Positions 14,745 through 23,099 of a stretch of DNA of 34,397 nt are shown piece after piece (position 1 is the first letter of the stretch; every line of letters starts with the position of its first letter). Source of the stretch: Planctomycetota bacterium (lineage in GTDB: Bacteria > Planctomycetota > PUPC01 > DSUN01); assembly GCA_035384565.1 (NCBI GenBank), contig DAOOIT010000060.1:1-34397 (forward strand). The letters are read 5' to 3'. A program made the position numbers and the translations under genes. The notes under the pieces were generated by a model. That model worked only from the letters and a program-made list of their open reading frames with translations. It was not told the DNA's origin and did not search any database.

Positions 14745-15767
14745 ATGAAGGTTCAAGCCATCGCTCTCCTCTCCGGCGGGCTGGATAGCTCGCTCGCCAT
14801 CCGCCTGATGCTCGACCAGGGCGTCGAGGTGGAGGCCCTCCACTTCGTCTCGATCTTCAACGCCACGGCGCCCGAGACGCCGTCGCTGCTGCGGCCGCTG
14901 CGGGTGGCCCGCCAGCTCGGGGTGCCGCTCAGGCCCCTCCGCTTCACGGCCGAGCAGCTCGCCATCCTCCGCGACCCGGCCCACGGCTTCGGCTCGCAGA
15001 TGAACCCGTGCATTGACTGCCACATGGCCATGCTGCGCCTGGCCGCTGAACGGATGCGGGAGACGGGCGCCCAGTTCATCGTCACCGGCGAGGTGGTGGG
15101 CCAGAGGCCCATGTCGCAGCGCAGCTTCGTCCTCCACCGCATCAGCGAGGAGACGGGCCTCGGCGGCCTCATCTTGCGCCCCCTCTCGGCCAAGCTCCTG
15201 CCGCCCACGATCCCCGAGGAGAAGGGCTGGGTGGACCGCGAGCGGCTGCTCGACCTCCACGGCCGCTCGCGCAAGCCGCAGCTCGAGCTGGCCCGCCGCT
15301 ACGGCCTCACCGAGCACGGCTCGCCCGCCGGCGGCTGCCTGCTGACCGACCCCGGCTTCGCCGCGCGCCTCCGCGACTACTTCGAGCACCTGGGCGGGGC
15401 CGAGCCCGACCTCGGCGACCTGCACCTCCTCAAGTACGGCCGCCACTTCCGCCTCGACGCCGCCACCCGCCTCGTCATCGGCCGCGTCCACCGCGAGAAC
15501 GTCACGCTCTTCACCTTCTCGCGGCCCACCGACCTGTTGCTGACGACCCGCGACGCCCCCGGCCCGACGGCCCTGCTCCGCGGCAATCAGGCCGCCGAGC
15601 ACCTCCGCACCGCCGCGGCCCTCACCGCCCGGTACTCGAAGCTCCGCGGCGAGCCCCTGGTCGCCATCGAGGTGCGCCCGGGCCGCAGAGGCCCCGAGCA
15701 GCCCGTCCGCGTGGTGGAAGTCGCCCCGGCCTCGGAGGCCGGCGGCGGCCCCCTGCGCATTGGGTGA
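14745..15767 (+). CDS. PP-loop ATPase of the MnmA/ThiI-like (tRNA thiolation-related) type
   Basis: The 340-residue protein starts with an ATP-pyrophosphatase PP-loop SGGLDSS (10-16). It has NPCIDCH (C89, C92) and the downstream blocks ITGEVVGQRPMSQ-like, LRPLSAKLLPPTIPEEKGWV and SPAGGCLLTDP. I recognise this pattern from archaeal and bacterial proteins annotated as tRNA sulfurtransferase or thiouridylase-like, related to MnmA and ThiI. These use ATP to activate a tRNA uridine or a carboxylate. The C-terminal ~100 residues form a small extra domain. ATG at 14745 is preferred over the open frame from 14712; GAGG (14731-14734) lies 10 nt upstream. The modified nucleoside cannot be told from sequence. 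QueC-like chemistry is a less likely alternative. Confidence 0.8.
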   Translation: MKVQAIALLSGGLDSSLAIRLMLDQGVEVEALHFVSIFNATAPETPSLLRPLRVARQLGVPLRPLRFTAEQLAILRDPAHGFGSQMNPCIDCHMAMLRLAAERMRETGAQFIVTGEVVGQRPMSQRSFVLHRISEETGLGGLILRPLSAKLLPPTIPEEKGWVDRERLLDLHGRSRKPQLELARRYGLTEHGSPAGGCLLTDPGFAARLRDYFEHLGGAEPDLGDLHLLKYGRHFRLDAATRLVIGRVHRENVTLFTFSRPTDLLLTTRDAPGPTALLRGNQAAEHLRTAAALTARYSKLRGEPLVAIEVRPGRRGPEQPVRVVEVAPASEAGGGPLRIG

Positions 15768-15798
15768 CGGGGCCGGCCTCGCCCGCCGAAAATCAGGT

Positions 15799-15827
15799 TT
15801 GAACGCCGGCACCCTCTTTGATAAGGT
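15799..15827 (+). promoter_or_regulatory. Candidate promoter of the giant exported protein gene
   Basis: TTGAAC (15799-15804) and TAAGGT (15822-15827) are spaced by 17 nt, about 50 nt before the ATG at 15871. The -10 match is modest. The gene also lacks a clear Shine-Dalgarno sequence. Confidence 0.4.
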
Positions 15828-15870
15828 ATAGGAAGCGGCTTGGTTCCAGAGGCGGCGAGCACGCAACCTG

Positions 15871-18800
15871 ATGTCCCGCTTCCTGCACGTCATCCCGACC
15901 CTGTTGCTGCTGGCGCCCCCGCTGCTCGGCGGCTCCGTGCCGCTCGTGGGCGTGGAGTGCGAGCTGGCCTCGCGCCTGCGCGGCCCGGCGCGCCTGCACC
16001 GCGACAGCGGCGCCTCGCAGGGCCAGTGCCTCGAGCTGGTGGGCGAACGCGCGGCGGCCCTGCTCAAGGTGCGCGCACCGGCCACCGGGCGTTACACCGT
16101 GTGGGCCCGCGCCCGCGCCGTCGGGGGCGAGCCCGTCGCCGTCTCCGCACGGGATGACGGCCAACGGCTCAATGCCGCCGTTCCGGACGATGCCTGGCAG
16201 TGGGTGAACCTGGGCACGATGGCGTTGGCGCGCGGCACGCGCGAGCTGCATCTCACCGCCACCGGCGCCCTGCGGCTCGACCAGCTCGCCCTGGCCGGCA
16301 GCGCCGACTACACGCCCGAGGGCGCCCTCGATACGGCCGGCGCGTCCGAGGCGTCGCTCCGCGAAATCTACTTCTCCGACGACTTCATGCGCACCGCCCG
16401 CGAGGCCGGCGTGTGGCAGACGGCCAGCGGCAAGTGGGCCGTCACCGAGCTGCGCAAGCGCGAGCGCTTCGACGCCACCCGCAGCGCCAACGCCTTCTCG
16501 TTCCTCGGCCAGGGCACCGAGGCGGCCCCGGCCCTTGCCGTGACCGGCTATCCCTCCTGGCGCAACTACAGCATCGAGAGCGCCGTCCGCTCCCTCGGCG
16601 GCCAGGCCTTCGGCCTCGTCATCCTGCGCCAGGACGACGCCAACTACTACCTCCTCCGCTGCGACCCGCGCGCCGGCGTCATCGAGCTGCTGCGCTGCCT
16701 CGACGGCGTCACCGACCGCCTCGACGCCTGCCAGGGCCAGCTCCGCACCGACGACTGGTTCCTCTTCCGCCTCGAGGCCTGCCACGGCGAACTCTCGGCC
16801 AGCATTGACGGCCACCCGCTGCTCCGCGCCACCGACCACACGTTCCTCGAGGGCCTGCCCGGCCTCTGGTGCGCCGACCCCACGGGCGCCTACTTCGACG
16901 ACGTGCTCGTCCGCAGCCTCGACCTGCGCGTCGAGCGCTTCGAGAGCCCGGCCCTCGACGGCTGGGACGCGGCGGGCGACTGGGCCCCCACCCGCGGCGG
17001 CGTGCGCGGCGCCGGCACGCTCCTCCAGCGCGACGCCTGGGGCGACTTCGAGCTCGAAACCACCCTCCACCCCTCGAACGGCGAGGCCGGCCTGCTCTTC
17101 GACTGGCGCGGCGAGGGCCACTACGCCGCCGCCGTCTTCGCCGCCGGGAAGCTCGAGGTCCGCGAAGTGCGCGACGGCCGGGCGACCACCCTCGCCTCCG
17201 CCCCGCTGCCCCGGAACGGCGGCCCGCGGCCCCACCGCATCCTGCTTACACAGCAGCGCGGCCGCGTGAGCATCGCCCTCGACGGCGCCGCCGCCCTCTC
17301 GACGCTGCGGCCACAGGCCGGCGCCGGGCGGGTGGGCCTCTTCGCGGGGGCGCCCGCGCGCTTCGGGGCCGTGCGTCTCGCGCGCGCCCAACGCGCGGTC
17401 CCCGTGCGCGTCCACAACCGCATCTTCGCCGGCGAGGACACGATGGAGGCCTGGGCCTCCGCCGCCAGCGACTGGCAGCTCGCCGCCCCCGCCGCCGCCC
17501 GCACCCTCGCCTGGCACGAGATCGAGCACTGGGGCGATTGCACCGTGCGCTGCGACCTCGGCCAGCCGCCCAGCCTGCCCGGCAAGCTGGGCCTCGTCGT
17601 GCGCGCCGACGGGCAGCAGCCCGAGACCGGCTACCAGCTCGTCGTCGAGCCCCAGGCCGGCGGCCCGCACAAGCTCACGCTCCTCCGCGCCGCGCAGCCG
17701 GTGGGGCAGGGCACTGCTCCCGCCGGCGCCCGGGCCATCGAACTGCGCTGGATCGCCGACTGCGCCGCCGCCTTCGCCGACGACGCCCTGGTCCTCTGGC
17801 ACCGCGACCCCGCGCCCCTGCCCGGCCGCCGCGCCGCCCTCTGGGCCGAAGGCTGGCGGCCCGCCCTCGAACAGTGCGCGGTCCACAGCGAACGCGTGCT
17901 CGACGATTACTTCGAGACGGCCCCCGTCGCCTGGCGCGTCGCCAGCGGCACCTGGGAGATGCAGAACCGCTGGACCTGTTCGCCCCAATGGTCGTGGATG
18001 GGCGGCAGCTCGCCCGACGCCGCCGTGCTGTGGAACAAGCAGCGCTTCCGCGGCGACCTCACCGTGCACTTCTTCGCCGCCTTCCAGATGATCAAGCGCG
18101 ACAGCCGCATCTACCGCCCGGGCGACCTCAACGTCTCGCTGTGCGCCGACGGCCAGAACCCCGCCTCCGGCTACTCCTTCATCTACGGCGGCTGGAACAA
18201 CACCGCCACCGCCCTCCTGCGCCGCGGCCAGATCGTCGCCTCCACCACCAAGCTGGCCCTGCGGCCTCCCACGCTCCTCGACAGCACGCCCGAAACCAAC
18301 AGCCTCCACCGCAAGTGGTGGCACATCGCCATCGAAAAGCACGGGCCCACGATCGCCTGCTTCGTGGACGACGCGCTCGTGCTCGAATACACCGACCCCG
18401 AGCCCCTCGACGCCGGCAGCGTGTGCCTGTGGACCCACGACAACTCGGTGATGATCGCCCGCACCTGGATCGCCTACCAGGACACCCTCGGCGCGGAGGA
18501 CCCGCTCCGCCCGCGGATCGCCGCCCCCATCCCCGCGCTGCCCCCGCCGCCCGAGATCGCCGCCGCGCACAAAGCCCTCCTGCACGACTTCGAGGACGGC
18601 GCGGCCAGGTGGGCCGGCACGCCCGGCAGCTCCGCCACCCGCCTCGAAGCCCGCGACGACGGCTACGCCCTCGCCGTGACCAACCCGCGCTCCGGCGGCC
18701 CCTTCGAGCTCAAGATGCCTCTCGGCCCCTTCGACGCCATGGCCTACGCCCGCCTCACCTTCGATTATCGCTTCCCGCCCGAGGCCAAGGTGAACCTCCA

Positions 18801-21582
18801 CCTCAAGATGAACGGCCGCCGCCACGCCGTCCTCCTCACCAACCCCGAGGCCCGCCCCGCCGGCGTGCCCATCCTGGGCGCGGCCCCCCTCCAGGCCGAC
18901 GACGCCTGGCACACCGCCGACGTGGACCTGCGCGCCCTGCTCCTCCGCTGCTACCCCGCCGCCGCCGCGCTGCCCGTGGACGAGGTCGCCCTCAGCACCC
19001 TCGACAAGGCCAACTACCTCACCGCCGGCATCGGCGGAAACCCCGCCGGCGTCACCTACCGCCTCGACAACGTGCGCCTCTGGGCCCCCGGCCCGCCCGA
19101 CGTCCGCTTCACCTGGGCGCCCGAGACCGAGGCCAGCGTCGTCCTCGACCGCAGCCCCGCCACCCTTCCCGCCGACGACAAGACCCTCAAGGGCGGCGTG
19201 TTCGAGCAGACCGGGCTGGCCGACGGCCTCTGGTTCTTCCACCTGCGGGCGAGGGCCGCCGACGGCGGCTGGTCGCGCGTCGCCCATCTGCCCATCCTCG
19301 TGGACACCGCGGCCCCCACCGTCGTCGCCTCCAACCCCGCGCCCGGCGCCCGCTCCTCCGCCAGCGTCGTGGGCATTGACCTCGCCGACGAGAGCGGCAT
19401 CGACCCCAAGACCCTGCGCCTCACGCTCTTCGACCAGGACCAGCCCGTGCAGATCGTGCCGTCCGACCCCGCCGCCTCGTTCACCCCCGGCCCCGCCACC
19501 TACGACCCCGTGGCGAAGCACGTGGCCCTCGACCTCTCGCGCCTGCCGCTCGCCTTCGAGGACGGCCAGGAGATCAAGCTCACGCTCGCCGCCGCCGACT
19601 TCGCCGGCCACGCCATGGCCCCCTACGCTCTCACCTGGCACTACGACCGCAGCGGCGACAAGGAGCCCCCGCGCCTCACGCGCCTCGACGCCTCCCACCC
19701 CTGCCTGTGCGACGACGACTTCGAGACCGGCCTCGGCCAGTGGGCCGCCACCCCCGAATACTCGCTCATCGAGCGCGACGCCTCCACCGCCGCCTCGGGC
19801 CGTTACTCGCTCCGCATCTACAACCTCCACGCCGCCGGCCCCTTCACCGTCACCATCCGCTCCACCCCCTTCGACGCCGGCCGCTACCCGCTCGTCTCCT
19901 TCGACTACAAGGTGCCCCCCGGCCTGCGGGCCGACTTCGTCCTCACCATCGCCGGCGTCCCCTACACCATCCGCTTCACCGACCCCAACGGCACCAACTG
20001 CATCGGCGCCGTGCCCGAGGTCCAGGCCGACGGCCAGTGGCACCACACCGAATTCAACCTCCACGAAATCCTCACCACCGCGCTCCCCCAGGCCGCCAGC
20101 TACACCATCACCGCGCTCCAGCTCGCCGACACCGGCTTCCTCGGCAACGCCGACGGCGTGGAATACCACCTCGACAACTTCCGCATCGCCCCCGCCGCCT
20201 CCACCAAGGCCGGCCCGCTCGAATGGAAGCTCGCCGCCGCCGACCCCAGCGGCATCGCCGCCTTCCAGCACAGCCTCACCGCACTGCCCGGCGCCCCCAA
20301 GTGGGTCGAATCCCCCGAGCCCGCTTGGCAGTTCCGCGACCTCGGAGCCGGCCTCTTCCAGTTCGCCGTCCGCGCCCGCGACCGCGCCGGCAACTGGTCC
20401 GAACCCCTCCAGCGCACCGTGCTCGTAGACGACCAGCCCCCCGCCATCCAGAACGTCGAGCCCCAGCCCGGCGCCCGCTCCGCCGACGGCCGCATCCGCG
20501 TCCAGCTCGCCGACAAGCCCTCCGGCATCCACCGCGAGAAGACTACCCTCACCGTCGCCGGAACCGCCTACCGCCTCACCGACCCCGGCGTCACCTACGA
20601 CGCCCGCACCGGCACCCTCACCTGGGACGCCGCCTTCCTCGCCAAGCCCATCACCATCGCCGACGGCCAGGACGTCCCCGTCGCCCTCCACACCGAGGAC
20701 AACGTGGGCAACGCCGCCGACCGCGCCTGGACGTGGAAGATGGACTACTCGCTCGACAAGACCCCCCCGCCCGAGCTCTACGTCGCCAGCATCCCCTCGA
20801 ACTGCCTCGTCCGCAACACCTTCGAGGACGACGCCGGCAGCTTCGCCGCCTACGGCGGCTACGGCGAGCTCGAGCGCGTCACCACCACCGCCGCCACCGG
20901 CCGCTACTCGCTGTGCACCATGCCCACCCGCGAGGGGCGCTACTTCAGCTTCTACGCCTACAAGGCCGCCTTCGACGCCGCCAAGCACCCCATCCTCAGC
21001 TTCGACTACCGCATCCCGCCCGGCCTCGCCATCAACCTCCACCTCCACAACGCCTCCGGCTGGCACGCCATCAAGCTCACCAGCCCCTCCACCTACTACC
21101 CCGTCGTCGGCGAAGTCCCCATCATCTCCGACGACAAATGGCACCACGCCGAGATTGACATCCTCCAGTTCCTCAAGCCCGCCACCCCCGGCGCCTCCTG
21201 CCCCATCCGCTACGTGCTCTTCGCCGACTTCGGCGGCCACACCGCCCGTCCCGGCCTCCGAATGTACCTCGACAACTTCACCATCGCCGAGCGCGAGAGC
21301 GGCCAGAACCTCCGCTTCGAATGGAACGCCGCCGCCGACGCCACCGGCATCGCCGGCTACGCCTACGCCCTCGACCAGGCCCCCGCCACCCAACCCGCCA
21401 ACCTCGCCGGCCCCGCCGCCACCGCCGCCTTCCAGGGCCTCAAGCCCGGCAACTGGTTCTTCCACCTCCGCGCCTGCGACGGCGCCGGCAACTGGGGCCC
21501 CGTCACCCACTTCCCCGTCGTCGTGCCCGCGCCTCCGCCGCCCGCGCCCCCCGCGCCGTCCACGCCGCCTCCCAAGCAGTAG
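15871..21582 (+). CDS. Giant exported multidomain protein with concanavalin-like regions and three ~370-residue modules
   Basis: The 1903-residue protein has a Sec signal (1-21, HVIPTLLLLAPPLLGGS). A beta-rich CBM-like region follows (about 25-130). Three or four regions then resemble LamG/DUF1080 concanavalin-type sandwiches (about 165-350, 350-515, 515-670, 670-880). From residue 906 a module is repeated three times. Each starts with a jelly-roll-like domain opening (D/T)FE(D/T)-(G/D) and closing with LDN-(F/V)-x-(L/I), at 906-1071, 1283-1439 and 1649-1806. Each jelly roll is followed by an Ig/FnIII-like part with patterns such as (D/A)GxWFFHLRA and AGNW. The tail is Pro-rich (PAPPPPAPPAPSTPPPKQ). 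I see no catalytic domain. It is probably a secreted or surface glycan-binding scaffold. The Shine-Dalgarno sequence is weak. Confidence 0.85.
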   Translation: MSRFLHVIPTLLLLAPPLLGGSVPLVGVECELASRLRGPARLHRDSGASQGQCLELVGERAAALLKVRAPATGRYTVWARARAVGGEPVAVSARDDGQRLNAAVPDDAWQWVNLGTMALARGTRELHLTATGALRLDQLALAGSADYTPEGALDTAGASEASLREIYFSDDFMRTAREAGVWQTASGKWAVTELRKRERFDATRSANAFSFLGQGTEAAPALAVTGYPSWRNYSIESAVRSLGGQAFGLVILRQDDANYYLLRCDPRAGVIELLRCLDGVTDRLDACQGQLRTDDWFLFRLEACHGELSASIDGHPLLRATDHTFLEGLPGLWCADPTGAYFDDVLVRSLDLRVERFESPALDGWDAAGDWAPTRGGVRGAGTLLQRDAWGDFELETTLHPSNGEAGLLFDWRGEGHYAAAVFAAGKLEVREVRDGRATTLASAPLPRNGGPRPHRILLTQQRGRVSIALDGAAALSTLRPQAGAGRVGLFAGAPARFGAVRLARAQRAVPVRVHNRIFAGEDTMEAWASAASDWQLAAPAAARTLAWHEIEHWGDCTVRCDLGQPPSLPGKLGLVVRADGQQPETGYQLVVEPQAGGPHKLTLLRAAQPVGQGTAPAGARAIELRWIADCAAAFADDALVLWHRDPAPLPGRRAALWAEGWRPALEQCAVHSERVLDDYFETAPVAWRVASGTWEMQNRWTCSPQWSWMGGSSPDAAVLWNKQRFRGDLTVHFFAAFQMIKRDSRIYRPGDLNVSLCADGQNPASGYSFIYGGWNNTATALLRRGQIVASTTKLALRPPTLLDSTPETNSLHRKWWHIAIEKHGPTIACFVDDALVLEYTDPEPLDAGSVCLWTHDNSVMIARTWIAYQDTLGAEDPLRPRIAAPIPALPPPPEIAAAHKALLHDFEDGAARWAGTPGSSATRLEARDDGYALAVTNPRSGGPFELKMPLGPFDAMAYARLTFDYRFPPEAKVNLHLKMNGRRHAVLLTNPEARPAGVPILGAAPLQADDAWHTADVDLRALLLRCYPAAAALPVDEVALSTLDKANYLTAGIGGNPAGVTYRLDNVRLWAPGPPDVRFTWAPETEASVVLDRSPATLPADDKTLKGGVFEQTGLADGLWFFHLRARAADGGWSRVAHLPILVDTAAPTVVASNPAPGARSSASVVGIDLADESGIDPKTLRLTLFDQDQPVQIVPSDPAASFTPGPATYDPVAKHVALDLSRLPLAFEDGQEIKLTLAAADFAGHAMAPYALTWHYDRSGDKEPPRLTRLDASHPCLCDDDFETGLGQWAATPEYSLIERDASTAASGRYSLRIYNLHAAGPFTVTIRSTPFDAGRYPLVSFDYKVPPGLRADFVLTIAGVPYTIRFTDPNGTNCIGAVPEVQADGQWHHTEFNLHEILTTALPQAASYTITALQLADTGFLGNADGVEYHLDNFRIAPAASTKAGPLEWKLAAADPSGIAAFQHSLTALPGAPKWVESPEPAWQFRDLGAGLFQFAVRARDRAGNWSEPLQRTVLVDDQPPAIQNVEPQPGARSADGRIRVQLADKPSGIHREKTTLTVAGTAYRLTDPGVTYDARTGTLTWDAAFLAKPITIADGQDVPVALHTEDNVGNAADRAWTWKMDYSLDKTPPPELYVASIPSNCLVRNTFEDDAGSFAAYGGYGELERVTTTAATGRYSLCTMPTREGRYFSFYAYKAAFDAAKHPILSFDYRIPPGLAINLHLHNASGWHAIKLTSPSTYYPVVGEVPIISDDKWHHAEIDILQFLKPATPGASCPIRYVLFADFGGHTARPGLRMYLDNFTIAERESGQNLRFEWNAAADATGIAGYAYALDQAPATQPANLAGPAATAAFQGLKPGNWFFHLRACDGAGNWGPVTHFPVVVPAPPPPAPPAPSTPPPKQ
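18586..21510 (+). repeat. Three intragenic copies of a jelly-roll plus Ig-like module
   Basis: Jelly-roll parts lie at 18586-19083, 19717-20187 and 20815-21288, about 1.1 kb apart. All share GPF or SFYAY near the start, PFDA or AFDA, FDY-(R/K)-(I/V/F)-PP, a WH pair after a DD or DG, and a terminal LDN. The copies have diverged at protein level, so the duplication is not recent. Confidence 0.75.
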
Positions 21583-21616
21583 CCGGCCTGCGCCTCTGTG
21601 GCTCCCGTCTTCCGCT

Positions 21617-21804
21617 CATACTTGCTCATCGCCCGGACAGGCCCGGAGCTTCTGGAACCACGAGAATCGCCCGTTCTCGCCCCTCCACCCATACTTGCTC
21701 ACCATCCGGGCAGGCGCAGTATGGCCGGAACCGCCACAATCGCCCAATCTCGCCCTTCCACCCATACTTGCTCACCTCCCCCCACTGCCTTGAGCAAGTA
21801 TGGG
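21617..21804. repeat. 73-nt-period tandem repeat ending in a palindromic stem
   Basis: The 12-mer CATACTTGCTCA occurs at 21617, 21690 and 21763, exactly 73 nt apart each time. The 61-nt stretches between also align without gaps (about three quarters identical by eye). Within units 1 and 2 is an AATCGCCC core, flanked in unit 1 by CGAGAA/TTCTCG (21661-21666, 21674-21679). The array ends with a perfect 14-bp stem (21761-21774 with 21791-21804) round a 16-nt C/T-rich loop. A related copy lies at 34277-34392. It is located just after the giant gene. No coding potential is evident. Confidence 0.85.
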
Positions 21805-21857
21805 CGCTCGCCCGGGGGGCGGCCTCTGCCCATACCCCATCGCCCGCAGGTGCGAAT

Positions 21858-21984
21858 GGCGTGAAGACAAGGCACCGCCGCCCGAAGGCTGGACTCCGAG
21901 CGAGTTCATTACCTGTTGGGATTCCAGCCTTTAGGCGGTCTTCTCCTCTGGTGGGCGAGTGACCGGTTGCCTGATCTTCACGCC
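21858..21984. repeat. Nested inverted-repeat element at the 3' end of the isomerase-like gene
   Basis: Outer arms GGCGTGAAGA (21858-21867) and TCTTCACGCC (21975-21984) are perfect complements. Inner arms AAGGCTGGA (21885-21893) and TCCAGCCTT (21923-21931) are also perfect, with partly complementary CCGCC/GGCGG flanks. The right outer arm covers the stop codon and last codons of the minus-strand gene ending at 21978. It could act as a bidirectional terminator-like structure, but there is no T-tract. It may also be a mobile palindromic repeat. Confidence 0.7.
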
Positions 21985-22793
21985 AGTCGTGACCGACACA
22001 CATACCCCTGCCGGCACTGCTCCTCGAGGAACTGCTTGGCCTTGAGGATGTCGGCGACGGGGTCGTCGCCCGCCTCGCGCTCGATGGTGAGATAGCCGGC
22101 ATAGCCGACGTCGCTCAGCGCCGCGAGGTAGGCTTCCCACGGCACCTGGCCCTCGCCCAGGGGCGCCTCGGCCTTGGTCTTGTCGGGGCGGCGGACGCCG
22201 TCCTTGGCGTGCGTGTGCACGATCAGGCCCGCCAACTCGTGCACGCCCCGCACGGGGTCGAAGCCGTTCATCACCAGGTTCGCGGGGTCGAAGTTCACCT
22301 TCAGGCCTTCGCAGTGGAGGCCGCTGAGGAACTGGCGCAGGGCCGTTGCGTCCTCGGGGCCGGTCTCGCAGGCGAGGCAGGCGCCGCGCTCGGCGGCGTA
22401 GGTGCCGATGGCAAGGAGCGCCTCGGCGATGGTGCGGCGGGCCGGGGCGTCGGGCTCGGCGGGCACGCGGCCGATGTGGCTGGTGTGCACGGCCACGCCG
22501 AGGTCGAGCCCGAGGTCCACCATGCGGCGGGTGCGCCCGATGCGTTCGTCGAGCGTCGCCGGGTCGGCGTAACCGCCCAGCTCGACGCACAGGGCGCTGA
22601 GCTCGAGGCCGCGGTCGGCCACGAACTTGCGGAACTCGCGCCGCGCGCTCCGCGGCAGGTTCTCCGGCGCCAGTTCGCCCCCGGTGACGTAGGCCTGGAT
22701 GCCGTCGAAGCCCATCTCCGCCGCCTTCTGGATGCCGCCGCGTACCCCCAGGCGAAAGCAGTCAATCAACACGCCGAGCCTGAACGCAGCCAT
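21978..22793 (-). CDS. Sugar phosphate isomerase/epimerase family protein (AP-endonuclease 2/xylose isomerase-like TIM barrel)
   Basis: The 271-residue TIM barrel belongs to the IolE/ketohexose epimerase-like superfamily. Likely metal ligands are E143 (in ACETGPED), D169 (in VNFDPANLV), H195 (in HTHAKDG) and E238 (in LTIERE). The conserved PLGEGQVPW loop (211-219) is present. It probably isomerises, epimerises or dehydrates a sugar or inositol derivative in the cytoplasm. The substrate cannot be assigned, although the neighbouring secreted glycan proteins suggest sugar catabolism. ATG at 22793 has GGAGA 6 nt upstream. The last residues and the stop codon overlap a palindromic element, so the C-terminus may have been altered by its insertion. 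Confidence 0.85.
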   Translation of the reverse strand: MAAFRLGVLIDCFRLGVRGGIQKAAEMGFDGIQAYVTGGELAPENLPRSARREFRKFVADRGLELSALCVELGGYADPATLDERIGRTRRMVDLGLDLGVAVHTSHIGRVPAEPDAPARRTIAEALLAIGTYAAERGACLACETGPEDATALRQFLSGLHCEGLKVNFDPANLVMNGFDPVRGVHELAGLIVHTHAKDGVRRPDKTKAEAPLGEGQVPWEAYLAALSDVGYAGYLTIEREAGDDPVADILKAKQFLEEQCRQGYVCRSRLA

Positions 22794-23038
22794 CGGGTGT
22801 CTCCACAGGGGCAATCGCACCTCAGCCCGATGAAGCGGGGGTTCGTAGGGCGGCCTTCAGGCCGTGTCTTCGGCGCCGGATACGGGCTGAAGCCCGCCCG
22901 CGAACGTCCCCATCCTCCCGGGCGTGTGCCTGAGGCGGGGCTTCGTTCGGCGGAAGTGCGGTTTCGCGCCCCGGCACTCGCCCCTACCATGCCACACAAG
23001 GGGCGAGGCTGCAAGCGAGGAGAGGGGGGCCGCCGACG
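22794..23038. other. Intergenic region with planctomycete-style hairpins
   Basis: Between the rpsI terminator and the isomerase-like gene no gene is supported. The stretch holds several short inverted repeats. CGGGCT/AGCCCG is at 22883-22888 and 22891-22896. CTCGCCCC/GGGGCGAG is at 22977-22984 and 23000-23007. A GGCCTTCAGGCC motif near 22850 completes the set. The style resembles the element at 3034-3271 but the sequence differs. Confidence 0.4.
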
Positions 23039-23076
23039 AAAAGACCCGCCGCGGGCTGGGGGCCGCGCGGCGGGTC
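23039..23076 (-). terminator. Intrinsic terminator of the rplM-rpsI operon
   Basis: Read on the minus strand, GACCCGCCGCG pairs perfectly with CGCGGCGGGTC (11 bp; 23076-23066 with 23053-23043, 12-nt loop), followed by TTTT (23042-23039). It starts 24 nt after the rpsI stop codon. Confidence 0.88.
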
Positions 23077-23099
23077 GGATGGGCCATGGGCCGTGCGCT

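Noticed and set aside
15793..21510. 1905-codon minus-strand open frame
   Set aside because: It is antisense to a gene with signal peptide, domains and repeats. Its product is low-complexity Gly/Val/Ala/Glu and the frame is explained by third-position C bias.
21617..21804. CRISPR array
   Set aside because: The regular 73-nt spacing looked suggestive, but the sequences between the 12-mers are themselves similar, the repeat is too short, and no cas gene is nearby.
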